Origin: Cystobacter fuscus DSM 2262
GTDB lineage: Bacteria; Myxococcota; Myxococcia; Myxococcales; Myxococcaceae
DNA: 64,000 nt
Direction: 5' to 3'
NCBI RefSeq assembly: GCF_000335475.2
Contig: NZ_ANAH02000001.1
Coordinates: 868,001 to 932,000 of the forward strand
Shown here: positions 28,073-37,063 of the stretch, one piece after another
Layout: each line of letters opens with the position of its first letter
Numbering within the stretch: the first letter of the stretch is position 1
The notes under the pieces: generated by a model
The model's database searches: none
What the model was told of the DNA's origin: nothing
Seen by the model: only the letters and a program-made list of their open reading frames with translations
Position numbers and translations under genes: made by a program

Positions 28073-28624
28073 CTAGACTTCCGGCAGCCCCAGTCTCCGC
28101 GCGGCCTCATCCATCATGCGCTGCCGGGCTTCTTCCGACGCGCCCGCATCGCCTCGCGCGCCATTCACGCCCACGTCCTCGGCCAGGCCACTTCCCCGCC
28201 AACTCTCCGCGGGGACGTCGCGGCCCACGTCCATCCCCAGCGACGGCGCCACGGCCTTCGAGCGCCGAAGTGGAGCGGCCCGCGTCAGGGCGGCGTAGAG
28301 GTCCACGATCGTCACTCCGGCGACCGCGGCGGTGAGGACGCCTTGCCAGACGCGGCTCGCGCGCGGCTTGCCGAAGGTCACCGCCAGGAGCGTGAGATCC
28401 ATGGCATCCCCCGCCACGCGCGCCCAGACCCAGTCCCGCCGCTGGGGCTCACGCAAGAGGCCCCATCCGCTGGCGAGCTCCCGAAGGCCCAGGGCCCGCA
28501 CCCGGTCGGCGCGGTACTTCGACAGGCCCAGCACGCGGCAGATGCCCTCCGCGAAAGCCAACTCCGTCAGTCCAATTCCCAGGCTCGCCCATCCGAGAGC
28601 CCACGGCAGACGCTCACGCTTCAT
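28073..28624 (-). CDS. membrane protein of unknown function
   Basis: 183 residues from the ATG at 28624, chosen because GGAGGT lies seven bases upstream; the five-residue extension in frame would overlap that site. Hydrophobic segments at about 8-27 (ALGWASLGIGLTELAFAEGI), around the AGDAMDLTLLAVTFG region and VLTAAVAGVTIVDLYAAL suggest three or four membrane helices. The arrangement RVLGLSKYRADRVRALGLRE resembles small membrane proteins often fused or adjacent to cyclase/dehydrase proteins. The tail is soluble and ends in ARQRMMDEAARRLGLPEV. Function unknown. Confidence 0.75.
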   Translation of the reverse strand: MKRERLPWALGWASLGIGLTELAFAEGICRVLGLSKYRADRVRALGLRELASGWGLLREPQRRDWVWARVAGDAMDLTLLAVTFGKPRASRVWQGVLTAAVAGVTIVDLYAALTRAAPLRRSKAVAPSLGMDVGRDVPAESWRGSGLAEDVGVNGARGDAGASEEARQRMMDEAARRLGLPEV

Positions 28625-28727
28625 CGCGATGACCTCCATTTGAGGGAAGGTGAGGACGCGCCTGGAACCGGGACAAGCGCATCGGGGAACGGGCCCGTGT
28701 CTGGCCGTTCCCCCACCCCGCGAGCGG

Positions 28728-29276
28728 TCAGGCGGGCAAGCCCTTCACCAGCTCGTGTAGCTTCAGCACCGTCCTCCAGTTGCGCGCGGTAACGGGGGAG
28801 CCCACGGCCTTGTCGAGCACCGCCGGGCCGAGCTTCGTCCCAGCCACGCCGTTGGAATACAGCACCCAGAGCGCGTCGCCCGCGGCCTCGATCAGCTCGC
28901 CAGCACTGGCGCGCTCGCGAAGCGCGGCGACCGCGCCCGGCCTGGGCTTCTGCTTGGACAGCGCCAGGTGCAGGAGGTTCGGCTGCTTCTCGGCGGCGTC
29001 CGGGAAGGGGCTGCCGGCGGCATAGGCCGCCCACTGCCGGGCGGTCCGGGCGATCACATCCACCGCGAAGCCGAAGCGCTGTTGCAGCGCCGCCTCGAGC
29101 ATCGCGGCGGCTTCATCCGCGCCCCCAGGAGCGGTGACGACGAGGTTGCCACTCTGGATGTAGCTCTCGACGTCGCCGAAGCCGATGTCGCGGCACGTCT
29201 GACGGAGCTGCTCCATGGGCACCTTGCGATGACCGCCCACGTTGACGCCGCGAAGAAGCAGGATGATCCGGGACAT
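28728..29276 (-). CDS. DUF1697 domain protein
   Basis: 182 residues. The family signature is clear: ILLLRGVNVGGHRKVPMEQL at the N-terminus, SYIQSGNLVV, and the C-terminal TARNWRTVLKLHELV. DUF1697 proteins are about 170-180 residues, so this is full length. Their function is unknown; they are cytoplasmic and lack catalytic motifs. The gene stands alone between the membrane-protein gene and the exporter gene, all on the minus strand. Confidence 0.9.
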   Translation of the reverse strand: MSRIILLLRGVNVGGHRKVPMEQLRQTCRDIGFGDVESYIQSGNLVVTAPGGADEAAAMLEAALQQRFGFAVDVIARTARQWAAYAAGSPFPDAAEKQPNLLHLALSKQKPRPGAVAALRERASAGELIEAAGDALWVLYSNGVAGTKLGPAVLDKAVGSPVTARNWRTVLKLHELVKGLPA

Positions 29277-29317
29277 GGGTGCAAGCGTGCCACTCCCATG
29301 TGCGCGAGGGGAACTCC

Positions 29318-30787
29318 TCAGTGCGGCGCCACCGCGTCGCTGGAGGGAAGCGTCGTGGGCGTGGGGCGCCGGGTCCGGGGGAAGAAGAGCCCGGCGGAGA
29401 AGGCGCCCAGGGCCGAGGCGCAGATGAGCCAGAAGTTGAGGGACAGGCCGCGGCCGAGCGCATCACCGAGCGTGCGCAGAACCTCGGGCGCGAGGCCCCG
29501 ACCATGATCGGGACTGAGGATCTGATTGGCCGCGGACAGGGGAATGTGGGGATCCTCCATCAGCTTGGACACCATCACCCCGCCCATCAGTCCCACGCCC
29601 AGCGCCCCGCCGATGGTGCGGAAGAACATGTTGCTCGCGGTGGCCACGCCTCGCAGCTCCCAGCCCACGCTCGTCTGCACCGCGATGAGCAGCGACGTGG
29701 AGGCGAAGCCCAGGCCGAGGCCGAACACCCCCATGGCCACCTCGGGGACGAGCAGGGACGCGCCCGGCTTGAGCAGCAGCGCCATCAGCGCCGTGCCCGC
29801 GCCCGCCATCCCGAAACCGCCGATGATGAGCGGGCGGAAGCCCATCCGGAGGATGAGCCGCCCCGCCAGGAGGCTCGCCAGGGGCCAGCCGACGATCATC
29901 GGGGTGATCATCCCTCCGGCCAGCGTGGGCGAGCCGCCCAGCACGGCCTGCACGTACAGCGGCACGTAGGTGGTGGCACCGAACTGCGCGGAGGAGAAGA
30001 GCGCTCCGGCCACCGAGGAGATGGCGATGGCGGGAATCCGGAAGAGCGACATCGGCAGGAGGGGCTCGGCCGCCCGGAGCTCCACGAACACGAAGGCGGC
30101 GAGCAGCACCCCCGCCCCCAGGAGCGCGGGGAGCTGGTGCTCCATGCCCTGCACCCCGATGAGCAGCAGCACCACGCCCGCGGAGAGCAGCACCGCCCCC
30201 GCGATGTCCAGCCGCTGGGGTTTGCGCTCGACGCGCTCATGGAAGAAGACGCCGAGCAGGAACATCGCGCCCACGCCGATGGGGACGTTGACGAAGAAGA
30301 TCCAATGCCAGGTGAGGTACTTCACGATGAGCCCGCCGGTGAGGGGACCCACCAGGCCGGCGATGCCCCACACGGCGCTGAAGGCCCCCTGGACGCGGGC
30401 GCGCTGCTCGAGCGTGTAGAGGTCCCCCACCACGGTGAGCGCCACGGGCTGCATGGCGCCCGCCCCGAGCCCCTGGAGCGTGCGGAAGGCGATGAGCATG
30501 CCCATGGACGTGGCCAGGCCACTGGCGATGGAGCCCACGAGGAACAGGCCCACGCCGAAGAGGAGCACGGGCTTGCGGCCGTAGAGATCCGAGAGCTTGC
30601 CGTAGATGGGGACGGTGATGGTGGAGGCGAGCATGTACGCGGTGAAGACCCACGCGTAGCTGTGCAGCCCGCCCAGGTCGCTGACCACCGTGGGCATGGC
30701 CGTGGAGACGACCGTCATCTCCAGGGCCGCCATGAAGAGACACAGGGCGAGGGCCAGGGTAGTCAGGGGGCGTTGCGTGGTCCGCAT
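29318..30787 (-). CDS. DHA2-family MFS drug exporter
   Basis: 489 residues, consistent with the 14-helix DHA2 (EmrB/QacA) family. Motif D1-like ALEMTVVSTAMPTVVSDLGG lies in helix 1, motif A GKLSDLYGRKPVLLFG between helices 2 and 3, and motif C region WGIAGLVGPLTGGLI in helix 5. Proton-driven export of toxic organic compounds at the inner membrane is expected. No TetR regulator or membrane-fusion partner is adjacent. It ends 41 bases from the DUF1697 start, so the two could be co-transcribed. Confidence 0.93.
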   Translation of the reverse strand: MRTTQRPLTTLALALCLFMAALEMTVVSTAMPTVVSDLGGLHSYAWVFTAYMLASTITVPIYGKLSDLYGRKPVLLFGVGLFLVGSIASGLATSMGMLIAFRTLQGLGAGAMQPVALTVVGDLYTLEQRARVQGAFSAVWGIAGLVGPLTGGLIVKYLTWHWIFFVNVPIGVGAMFLLGVFFHERVERKPQRLDIAGAVLLSAGVVLLLIGVQGMEHQLPALLGAGVLLAAFVFVELRAAEPLLPMSLFRIPAIAISSVAGALFSSAQFGATTYVPLYVQAVLGGSPTLAGGMITPMIVGWPLASLLAGRLILRMGFRPLIIGGFGMAGAGTALMALLLKPGASLLVPEVAMGVFGLGLGFASTSLLIAVQTSVGWELRGVATASNMFFRTIGGALGVGLMGGVMVSKLMEDPHIPLSAANQILSPDHGRGLAPEVLRTLGDALGRGLSLNFWLICASALGAFSAGLFFPRTRRPTPTTLPSSDAVAPH

Positions 30788-30931
30788 CCGCCCTGCCTAG
30801 CGGGTGGGCCGCCAGGGCGCCACCTCAAATGAACCCCGGCTCCACCCCGAGTCCTGCTCGACTCCACCGCGGTGATGAGCGTGCTCTCCGCGAGTCGTTG
30901 GACGCGCTCGCGGTGAGGGTCCGCCTGGCCT

Positions 30932-31753
30932 TCAGCCGACCTTGGCGATCTGCGGAGCGACGTTGCCCTGGGGAGCGGCGTAGCCCGAGAGGATCAGGGC
31001 CTCCGCGATGGCCTCGCCCATGCCGCCCGACACCGGGCCGAACGACGCGTTCTGGCACCACGCCTGGACCATCAGCACGGGGCCCTTCACGGTGAAATCC
31101 GCGAAGCCGATGGAGAGCGCGGGCTGAGCCAGCACCCCCGGCACCGCGGCCACCCGCTCCTCCAGGGCCCGCTTGATCGCGGCGACGTCGGCCCCGTGCC
31201 GCAGCGGCACCTTGATGGAGACCTGCCGGTTGGCGTGGTGGCTGTAGTTGACGATGTTGTCGCCGAGCAACCGGCTGTTGCCCACGATGATGCGCAGGTT
31301 GTCCGGCGTCTCGAGGACGGTGACGAACAGACCGACCTCCTGGACCGTGCCCGCCACCCCCGCCGAGGAGATCGAGTCTCCGACGCGGAAGGGCCGCAGC
31401 ACGAGCAGGAAGACGCCCGCGGCGAAGTTGCCCAACAGGCCCGCCCACGCCGAGCCGATGGCGACGCCCGCCGCCGCCAGCAGCGCGGCGAACGAGGTGG
31501 TCTCGATGCCCATCATCCCCAGCAGCGCCAGCAGCAGCAGGATGGTGAAGGCACCCGAGAAGAGCGACTCGGTGTAGCGGATGAGCGTGGCGTCCAGCTT
31601 GCGCTTGTTGAGCGCGATGTTCAGCACGCGCTGGAAACCGGCGATGAGTGAGCGCCCCACGAACCAGAGGACGATCGCGGCACCCAGCTTCATGAAGAAG
31701 GGGAGGGCCTGCGTGAGGGCCAGGGTCTTGAGCTGCTCGATGAGTGATTCCAT
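30932..31753 (-). CDS. small-conductance mechanosensitive channel (MscS)
   Basis: 273 residues, close to E. coli MscS (286). Three N-terminal membrane helices end in the Ala/Gly-packed pore helix AAAGVAIGSAWAGLLGNFAAG, followed by the MscS signature LRPFRVGDSISSAGVAGTVQEVG and the beta domain VGNSRLLGDNIVNYS. It opens under membrane tension to release solutes on osmotic downshock. Monocistronic; the 144 bases after it contain no gene. Confidence 0.95.
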   Translation of the reverse strand: MESLIEQLKTLALTQALPFFMKLGAAIVLWFVGRSLIAGFQRVLNIALNKRKLDATLIRYTESLFSGAFTILLLLALLGMMGIETTSFAALLAAAGVAIGSAWAGLLGNFAAGVFLLVLRPFRVGDSISSAGVAGTVQEVGLFVTVLETPDNLRIIVGNSRLLGDNIVNYSHHANRQVSIKVPLRHGADVAAIKRALEERVAAVPGVLAQPALSIGFADFTVKGPVLMVQAWCQNASFGPVSGGMGEAIAEALILSGYAAPQGNVAPQIAKVG

Positions 31754-31873
31754 GGGAACGGGGATGCCTTTGAGGATGGGGCCGCCGTCCTTGGGGCGGC
31801 GGCTCCGCGCACATTAGCAAGCCTCATGCCCATGTGTCTGGCCCCCCCCGGGGCAGGGCCTGTCAGGGCCCAT

Positions 31874-31910
31874 GCCTGACGTGTCAGCACGGGGTGTTGA
31901 CGCGTCAGGC
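31874..31910. promoter_or_regulatory. paired TGAC-GTCA palindromes forming a large inverted repeat
   Basis: GCCTGACGTGTCA and TGACGCGTCAGGC form 13-base arms with one mismatch and an 11-base spacer. Each half is itself close to palindromic. The element lies just after the CoA-transferase stop and about 120 bases before the MscS start. It could be a terminator (no U-tract) or a double operator. Confidence 0.4.
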
Positions 31911-31915
31911 GCGGC

Positions 31916-33436
31916 TCAGCCGCCCTTGGGGAAGGAGGTGCAGGCCTCGCCGTACTCGCGCCACCAGCCCTCCAGGGCCTTGAGGTCGGTGGGCCGGGGC
32001 TCGTCGCCCGCGCCCGCCATGTCCAGGTAGGCGTGCAGCAGCGGACGGAAGTGCGGGTGCGCGCACTTGTCGATGATGTCCACGGCGCGGCGCTTGGGCG
32101 AGCGGATGTCCATGTTGAGCGCGTAGCCGTGCTCAGTGACGACGCACTTGATGTCGTGCTCGGTGTGGTCGATGTGCCGCACGTACGGCATCACGCAGCT
32201 CACCGTGCGCCCGTCCTTGAGCGGCCGGGTGGACGGCGTGTGCACGATGCTCACGTAGGCGTTGCGGAAGAAGTCTCCCGAGCCCCCCAGCCCATTGACG
32301 ATGCGCGAGCCGTCGATGTGGGTGGAGTTGACGTGGCCGTAGATGTCCACCTCGATGGGGGTGTTCATCGCGATGACGAACAGGCGGGAGATGATCTCCG
32401 GGCTGTTGGACAGCCACATGGGCCGCAGCACCAGCTTGTCCCGGCAGCGCTCGAACAGCTCCATGAAGCGCCGGCGCCCGTCCGCCGAGAAGGACACCGC
32501 GGTGGCCGAGGCGTTCTCGAACTTCGCGTCGTCCTCCAGGTAGCGCAGCATTCCGTCCTGGAAGACCTCGGTCCAGAACCGGATCTTCTGGAAGGGGGAC
32601 GTGTAGAGCTCGCCGATGATGGCGTTGGCCACGTTGCCCACGCCGGACTGGATGGGGGGCAGGCGCTCGCCCCAGCCGAACTGATCGCGGCACTGGAGCA
32701 GGAAGGCGATGACGTTCTGCGCGATGCGGCGGTCCGTCTCGCTCGTGCCCTTGAAGGGCACCGGATGGTCGGGCGTGCGCGACTCGACGACGGCCACCAC
32801 CTTGCGGTGATCGAACTCGACGTTGGGCGTGCCGATGCGATCACGCACGTTGAGCAGCGGCAGCGGCCAGCCCACCTTGGGGTGCACCGCGGGCAGGGCG
32901 ATGTCGTGGAAGCCCGTGTAGTCCGGCACCGCGGTGTTCACCTCGAGGATGACCTTGCGCGCCCGGAAGAGCGCCTCGGCGGAGATGCCCACCGACGAGG
33001 AGAGGATGACGCTGCCGTCCGCGAGGATGCGCGACACCTCGACGACGGCGACGTCGATCTCCCCATAGAAGCCGTACATGAGGTTGCGCGCGAAGGCGGA
33101 CAAGTGCACGTCGGTGAAGTCCATCTCCCCCGAGTGGATGAGCTTGCGCGAGGCGGCCGAGGACATGTACGGCCCGCGCTTGCGGATGAAGGGCGCCATG
33201 GGCCCCTCCACGTCGTCGGCGAGCGAGGCACCGCTGAGCAGCGTGATGCGCGAGGCGGGGGCGGTCTCGGTGAAGTGCCGGGCCAGGGCCGGGAAGAAGG
33301 TCTTCGGCTCGCCCGACTTGGTGAAACCACTGATGGCCACGGTGTTGCCGTCGGTGACGTGCTTGACCGCCTCTTCCACCGGGACGACCTTGGCCAACAA
33401 CTCCGCGTTCTCGATCCGCTTCTGCAGTGAGCTCAT
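31916..33436 (-). CDS. acetyl-CoA hydrolase / succinyl-CoA:acetate CoA-transferase family protein
   Basis: 506 residues from the ATG at 33436 (MSSLQKRIENAELLAKVV). Family motifs: GNTVAISGFTKSGEPKTFF near the N-terminus, LPPIQSGVGNVANAIIGEL, FWTEVFQDGMLRYLE, whose Glu is the probable catalytic residue that forms the acyl-enzyme, and GHVNSTHIDGSRIVNGLGG. These cytoplasmic enzymes move CoA between succinate and acetate, or hydrolyse acetyl-CoA. Length matches the family. No TCA-cycle gene is adjacent. Confidence 0.92.
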   Translation of the reverse strand: MSSLQKRIENAELLAKVVPVEEAVKHVTDGNTVAISGFTKSGEPKTFFPALARHFTETAPASRITLLSGASLADDVEGPMAPFIRKRGPYMSSAASRKLIHSGEMDFTDVHLSAFARNLMYGFYGEIDVAVVEVSRILADGSVILSSSVGISAEALFRARKVILEVNTAVPDYTGFHDIALPAVHPKVGWPLPLLNVRDRIGTPNVEFDHRKVVAVVESRTPDHPVPFKGTSETDRRIAQNVIAFLLQCRDQFGWGERLPPIQSGVGNVANAIIGELYTSPFQKIRFWTEVFQDGMLRYLEDDAKFENASATAVSFSADGRRRFMELFERCRDKLVLRPMWLSNSPEIISRLFVIAMNTPIEVDIYGHVNSTHIDGSRIVNGLGGSGDFFRNAYVSIVHTPSTRPLKDGRTVSCVMPYVRHIDHTEHDIKCVVTEHGYALNMDIRSPKRRAVDIIDKCAHPHFRPLLHAYLDMAGAGDEPRPTDLKALEGWWREYGEACTSFPKGG

Positions 33437-33583
33437 GGCGAGCAGCATCCAATGCCCCGGAATCGCTCCCCGCCACAAGCACACCGGCCCACAAGAAAAA
33501 GTCGTCGGAGCATTCAGCTGACAACGTTGGAAACCCGTCGCCTACCGAGCACCCCGGCGCGACGGCTTCACGTTCCCCCCGGC

Positions 33584-33636
33584 TTGACTACAACCGTAGT
33601 CAGGGCGTACCTTGCTTCGTGACGACACTTGTAGTC
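33584..33636 (+). promoter_or_regulatory. blaI-M56 promoter with two dyad operators
   Basis: GACTACAACCGTAGTC (33586-33601) is a perfect 6-base dyad; GACGACACTTGTAGTC (33621-33636) is the same with one mismatch. Centres are 35 bases apart. TTGACT at 33584 could be the -35 box, overlapping the first operator, with GTACCT 17 bases on as the -10. The TACA...TGTA-like cores fit BlaI/MecI autoregulation of the gene that starts at 33651. Confidence 0.7.
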
Positions 33637-33650
33637 ACGCGGGCGGGAAC

Positions 33651-34037
33651 ATGAAGAAGCCGGTGGGAGAGCAGGAGTTGACGCTGCTGCGCTGGGTGGC
33701 GGAGCACGGCCCCGTCACCGTGGGGGAGGCGGCGGAGAAGTTCGGCGAGCCGCAGGGGCTGGCGCGCTCCACCATCCTCACGGTGATGGAGCGGCTGCGG
33801 GGCAAGGGGCACCTCACCCGGCGCAAGGTGGAGGGCGTCTACCAGTACAGCTCGAGCATGCCGCTGGCGGAGCTCCTGCGGGGCGTGGTGGGGGACTTCG
33901 TGAAGAAGTCGCTGGCGGGCTCGCTGTCGCCCTTCGCCACGTGGCTGTCGGAGACCGACGAGGTCAGCGACGAGGAGCTGCGCCAGCTCGAGGACGCCGT
34001 CGCCCGGCTCAAGTCGAAGAAGGAGGGGGAGTCATGA
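33651..34037 (+). CDS. BlaI/MecI-family transcriptional repressor
   Basis: 128 residues from the ATG at 33651. Winged-helix pattern of the BlaI family: GEQELTLLRWVAEHGPVTVG, ARSTILTVMERLRGKGHLTR and KVEGVYQYSSSM, then a helical dimerisation tail. It should bind the two dyads upstream and repress its own operon until the adjacent M56 protein signals. The stop overlaps the M56 start by ATGA, so sensor and repressor are made together. No beta-lactamase gene is nearby, so the regulated targets lie elsewhere. Confidence 0.93.
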   Translation: MKKPVGEQELTLLRWVAEHGPVTVGEAAEKFGEPQGLARSTILTVMERLRGKGHLTRRKVEGVYQYSSSMPLAELLRGVVGDFVKKSLAGSLSPFATWLSETDEVSDEELRQLEDAVARLKSKKEGES

Positions 34038-35821
34038 GCGCGCTGGACTGGAACATGAGCAGGGAGTTCGCGCTCGCCGTGGCGCGGACGCTGTGGCAGG
34101 TGTCCTGGCAGGCGGCCCTCTGGGCGCTGGGGGTGTGGGCCCTCACGCGCGTGTGGCCGAGGCTACCCGCCTCCGTGCGAACCACGCTGTGGTGGCTCGT
34201 GGCGCTCAAGTGCCTGGTGGGCCTGTGCGCGGTGGGAGCGGTGCGCCTGCCACTGCTGCCCGCGCCCGAGACGTCCACGGCGCGCGGGGAGGCGGTGGCC
34301 CCCGGGCTCGCGCTGCCTCACGACGACGCGCGGCCGGTGGACGCTCCGCACGCGCCCGTGCGCGAGGAGACGCCCACGGAGGGTCCGCCCTGGAAGGAGG
34401 GGGTGCTGCTGCTGTGGCTCGGGGGTCTCGCATGGCAGGGGCGGGAACTGCTCCAGGGACTGGTGCGCCTGCGCCGCATCCGGCGCGAGGCCCGGCCGCT
34501 CGAGGACGACGCGCTCCACCAGGCCGCGATGACGCTGGGGCGGGAGCTGGGCCTCGCACGGGTTCCCCCCTTGCTCGTCTCCGAGCAGGCGCCGAGCCCC
34601 CTCGCGCTCGGCCTGCCGCGCCCCGAGATCATCCTGCCGCGCCGCGCGCTGGAGTCGCTCTCTCCCCTGGAGCAGCGCATGGCGCTCGCGCACGAGCTCG
34701 CCCACGTGCGGCGCCGGGACCTGTGGCTCGGCTGGGTGCCGGCGCTCGCGCGGGCCGTGTTCTTCTTCCACCCGCTCGTGCGGTGGGCCTGCCACGAGTA
34801 CGCGCTCGCCCGTGAGGAAGCCTGTGACGCCGCCGCGCTCCAGGCCACCGGCGCCGAGCCCCACGACTATGGACGCCTTCTGCTCCTCTTTGGTGTCGCC
34901 CGCGCGCCGGCCGCGGCGGCGGCATCCGGTGCACCGTCACACCTCGCGGCCCTGAAACGGAGAATCGCCATGCTGGAACACGCGGATACTGATTCGAAGC
35001 GTCACCCCCACTGGGCCCGCTGGGTGCTGGGAGGACTCGCCCTGGTGGCGCTCGTCCCCTTCCAGGTGGTCGCCCGCGAGGCCCCCGTCACCGCCACGGC
35101 TCCCGGTGTCTCGGGCAACCTCGCCGTGCCCCTTCCCGCGCTGAGCGCCCCGCGAGGGGACGACGGTTCCGCACTCTCGTATGTCCTCATCGATCCTCCC
35201 CACCACACGACCATGTCCGGCTCGACGGAGGACTTGAGGGTGGCACGCGCGCTGGCGGGAGGGGGAAAGGAGCCCCTCCTCTATGTGCGCCGGGACGGCC
35301 AGGAGTACATCATCCGGGACGCGGCGACGTTGAAGGCCACCCTGGAGTCGTTCGACACGCAGCGGGCCATCGGCGAGAAGCAATCCGAGCTGGGCCACAA
35401 GCAATCCGAGCTGGGCCACAAACAATCCGAGCTGGGCCACAAACAATCCGAGCTGGGCCAGAAGCAGGCGACCATCGGAATGAAGATGGCGGCAGTGGCG
35501 CAGAAACGAGCCAATCTCGCCCTGGAGCGGCATCGGCTGGAGAGAACGAACGCGCCGGCGTCCCCGGAGTTCGAGCGCCGGGAGCAGGAGCTGGAGCGCG
35601 AGATGGAGCCGCTCGAAAAGCAGATGGAGGAGCTCGGCCGGCAGATGGAGGTCTTCACCCAGCCGATGGAGGAGCTTGGCCGGCAGATGGAGGAGCTCGG
35701 CAAGCCGATGGAAGAGCTTGGCCGGCAGATGGAGTTGGCCAACCAGGAGGCGCAGAAGAAGGTGCGGACCCTGTTGGACGACGCGATCCGCAAGGGCCTG
35801 GCCGAGCCCGTGAAGCGCTGA
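34034..35821 (+). CDS. BlaR1-like M56 membrane metallopeptidase with coiled-coil tail
   Basis: 595 residues from the ATG overlapping the blaI stop. Membrane helices at about 26-40, 51-70 and 121-135 precede the zinc site HELAH (220-224) with the third ligand region AREEACDAAAL. A further helix at about 341-361 exports the C-terminus. In BlaR1 that part is a penicillin-binding sensor; here it is instead a roughly 230-residue coiled coil containing four KQSELGH heptads and several MEELGRQ/MEELGKP repeats. It probably cleaves the partner repressor on signal, but the signal is unlikely to be a beta-lactam bound by a transpeptidase-like domain. Confidence 0.9.
   Translation: MSALDWNMSREFALAVARTLWQVSWQAALWALGVWALTRVWPRLPASVRTTLWWLVALKCLVGLCAVGAVRLPLLPAPETSTARGEAVAPGLALPHDDARPVDAPHAPVREETPTEGPPWKEGVLLLWLGGLAWQGRELLQGLVRLRRIRREARPLEDDALHQAAMTLGRELGLARVPPLLVSEQAPSPLALGLPRPEIILPRRALESLSPLEQRMALAHELAHVRRRDLWLGWVPALARAVFFFHPLVRWACHEYALAREEACDAAALQATGAEPHDYGRLLLLFGVARAPAAAAASGAPSHLAALKRRIAMLEHADTDSKRHPHWARWVLGGLALVALVPFQVVAREAPVTATAPGVSGNLAVPLPALSAPRGDDGSALSYVLIDPPHHTTMSGSTEDLRVARALAGGGKEPLLYVRRDGQEYIIRDAATLKATLESFDTQRAIGEKQSELGHKQSELGHKQSELGHKQSELGQKQATIGMKMAAVAQKRANLALERHRLERTNAPASPEFERREQELEREMEPLEKQMEELGRQMEVFTQPMEELGRQMEELGKPMEELGRQMELANQEAQKKVRTLLDDAIRKGLAEPVKR
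35378..35461 (+). repeat. four tandem 21-base repeats in the M56 gene
   Basis: Four near-identical 21-base units coding KQSELGH, KQSELGH, KQSELGH and KQSELGQ. The units differ only in a Lys codon (AAG or AAA) and the last base. The repeat keeps a heptad register, so copy number could change by slippage without breaking the frame. Confidence 0.9.
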
Positions 35822-35870
35822 CACCGCCGCTCGGAAAGCCAGGCCCTCCCCTGCTCACCCTCCCCATGGC

Positions 35871-36194
35871 TCAGCCAGCCGGGCGGACGACGATGCCCGT
35901 GAGCAGGGCGAGCACGGCCAGCACCGAGATGATGATGAGCGCCTCGGTACTGCCCCGGAAGGCGGTGCCGAACCCCTCCACGTCCTCACGTCCAGCGCTC
36001 GGCGTCTTCCGGCCGACCGCGTGGTCGATGACGAGCACCGTCAGGCTGATCGCGAGCCAGGCGCCCAGGGCCAGCCACGGCACCGAGTCGGCCAGGAGTC
36101 CCACGAAGAGCGCCACCACGGAGAGGGCGTATCCAATGGCATACGCCACATGGGATGGAGGGTAGAAAGCACGTCCAGGGGTTCCGGCGACCAT
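35871..36194 (-). CDS. small three-helix membrane protein
   Basis: 107 residues from the ATG at 36194, which has GGGAGGGAG eight bases upstream; a GTG nine bases earlier is possible. Three hydrophobic segments: YALSVVALFVGLLADSVPWL, LGAWLAISLTVLVIDHAVG and ALIIISVLAVLALLTGIVV. No motif I recognise. It converges on the M56 gene with 49 bases between stops. Confidence 0.7.
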   Translation of the reverse strand: MVAGTPGRAFYPPSHVAYAIGYALSVVALFVGLLADSVPWLALGAWLAISLTVLVIDHAVGRKTPSAGREDVEGFGTAFRGSTEALIIISVLAVLALLTGIVVRPAG

Positions 36195-36300
36195 GACACA
36201 CACTCCCTCCCTCCCCTTTTAGAGTGAGACGCCCCCCGCTCCCGTCAACCGGGTCGAAGCGACCACTCCGGCAATCGCTCGCATCGGCCCCTCGTGGACC

Positions 36301-37008
36301 TCAGGCCCGTTCGCGTGACAACGTCTTCGGCTCGAACTTCGAGAACGCCGGGAAGCGCAGCGGCTCCGTCGTCTCCAGCGAGACGAGCCGCTGGCCATAG
36401 GCTTCGAGGTAGCGGGCCCTTGCCTCCTCCGCGACATGCGCGACGCTCCAGGCGGCGAACGGCGGCAGGACGTCGAACCCCGTGAAGCGGAAGATGCCGT
36501 GATGGATGGGGAAGAGCAACTGCTCCAGGGGACCGGACAACCCGCCCTCGGAGAACTGGCTCTCCGGGCCTCCCGTCGTGAACGAGAGCATGGCCCGCTT
36601 TCCACGCAGCACCCCGGTGTCGAACCACCGGCCGCCGCCGTAGATGGTCCCCATGGCGAACACCCGCTCCACCCACCCCTTGAGGATGGCCGGCAGGGAG
36701 AACCACCAGAGGGGGAATTGAAAGATGAGCACATCGCACCGCAGGAGCTTCTCGAGCTCGGCCTTGATCTCCGGCACGAAGCCCCCGCTCTCCGCCGCGT
36801 GCAACTCCTCCAACTGCTGCTTGAAGTAGGTGGGATCCTTGCGTGACACGAAGTTGCGGCGATCCGACACGGGATCCCACCCCATGGCGTAGAGATCGGA
36901 CACCACGACCTGGTGCCCCTGTGCGCTCAGCACCTTCTGGGCATGACGGGTGAGCGCCCCATTGAAGCTCTGGGGCTCGGCGTGCGCGTGCACGATGAAG
37001 ACATTCAT
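36301..37008 (-). CDS. NAD(P)H:quinone oxidoreductase, flavodoxin-like
   Basis: 235 residues. FMN/FAD-binding pattern of the NQO1/KefF/MdaB group: MNVFIVHAHAEPQSFNGALT, then LIFQFPLWWFSLPAILKGWV and the MLSFTTGGPESQFSEGG loop. These enzymes reduce quinones by two electrons and protect against quinone and electrophile stress. It is divergent from an HxlR regulator gene 104 bases away, the classic arrangement in which the regulator controls the reductase. Confidence 0.92.
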   Translation of the reverse strand: MNVFIVHAHAEPQSFNGALTRHAQKVLSAQGHQVVVSDLYAMGWDPVSDRRNFVSRKDPTYFKQQLEELHAAESGGFVPEIKAELEKLLRCDVLIFQFPLWWFSLPAILKGWVERVFAMGTIYGGGRWFDTGVLRGKRAMLSFTTGGPESQFSEGGLSGPLEQLLFPIHHGIFRFTGFDVLPPFAAWSVAHVAEEARARYLEAYGQRLVSLETTEPLRFPAFSKFEPKTLSRERA

Positions 37009-37063
37009 GGAGACCTCTCGGTTGGAGGCTCCTCTTATTCACCCACTCTCTGCTGGATTCAAG

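Noticed and set aside
35378-35461. Tandem repeats as a CRISPR array
   Set aside because: Units are contiguous, without spacers, and code in frame for coiled-coil heptads.
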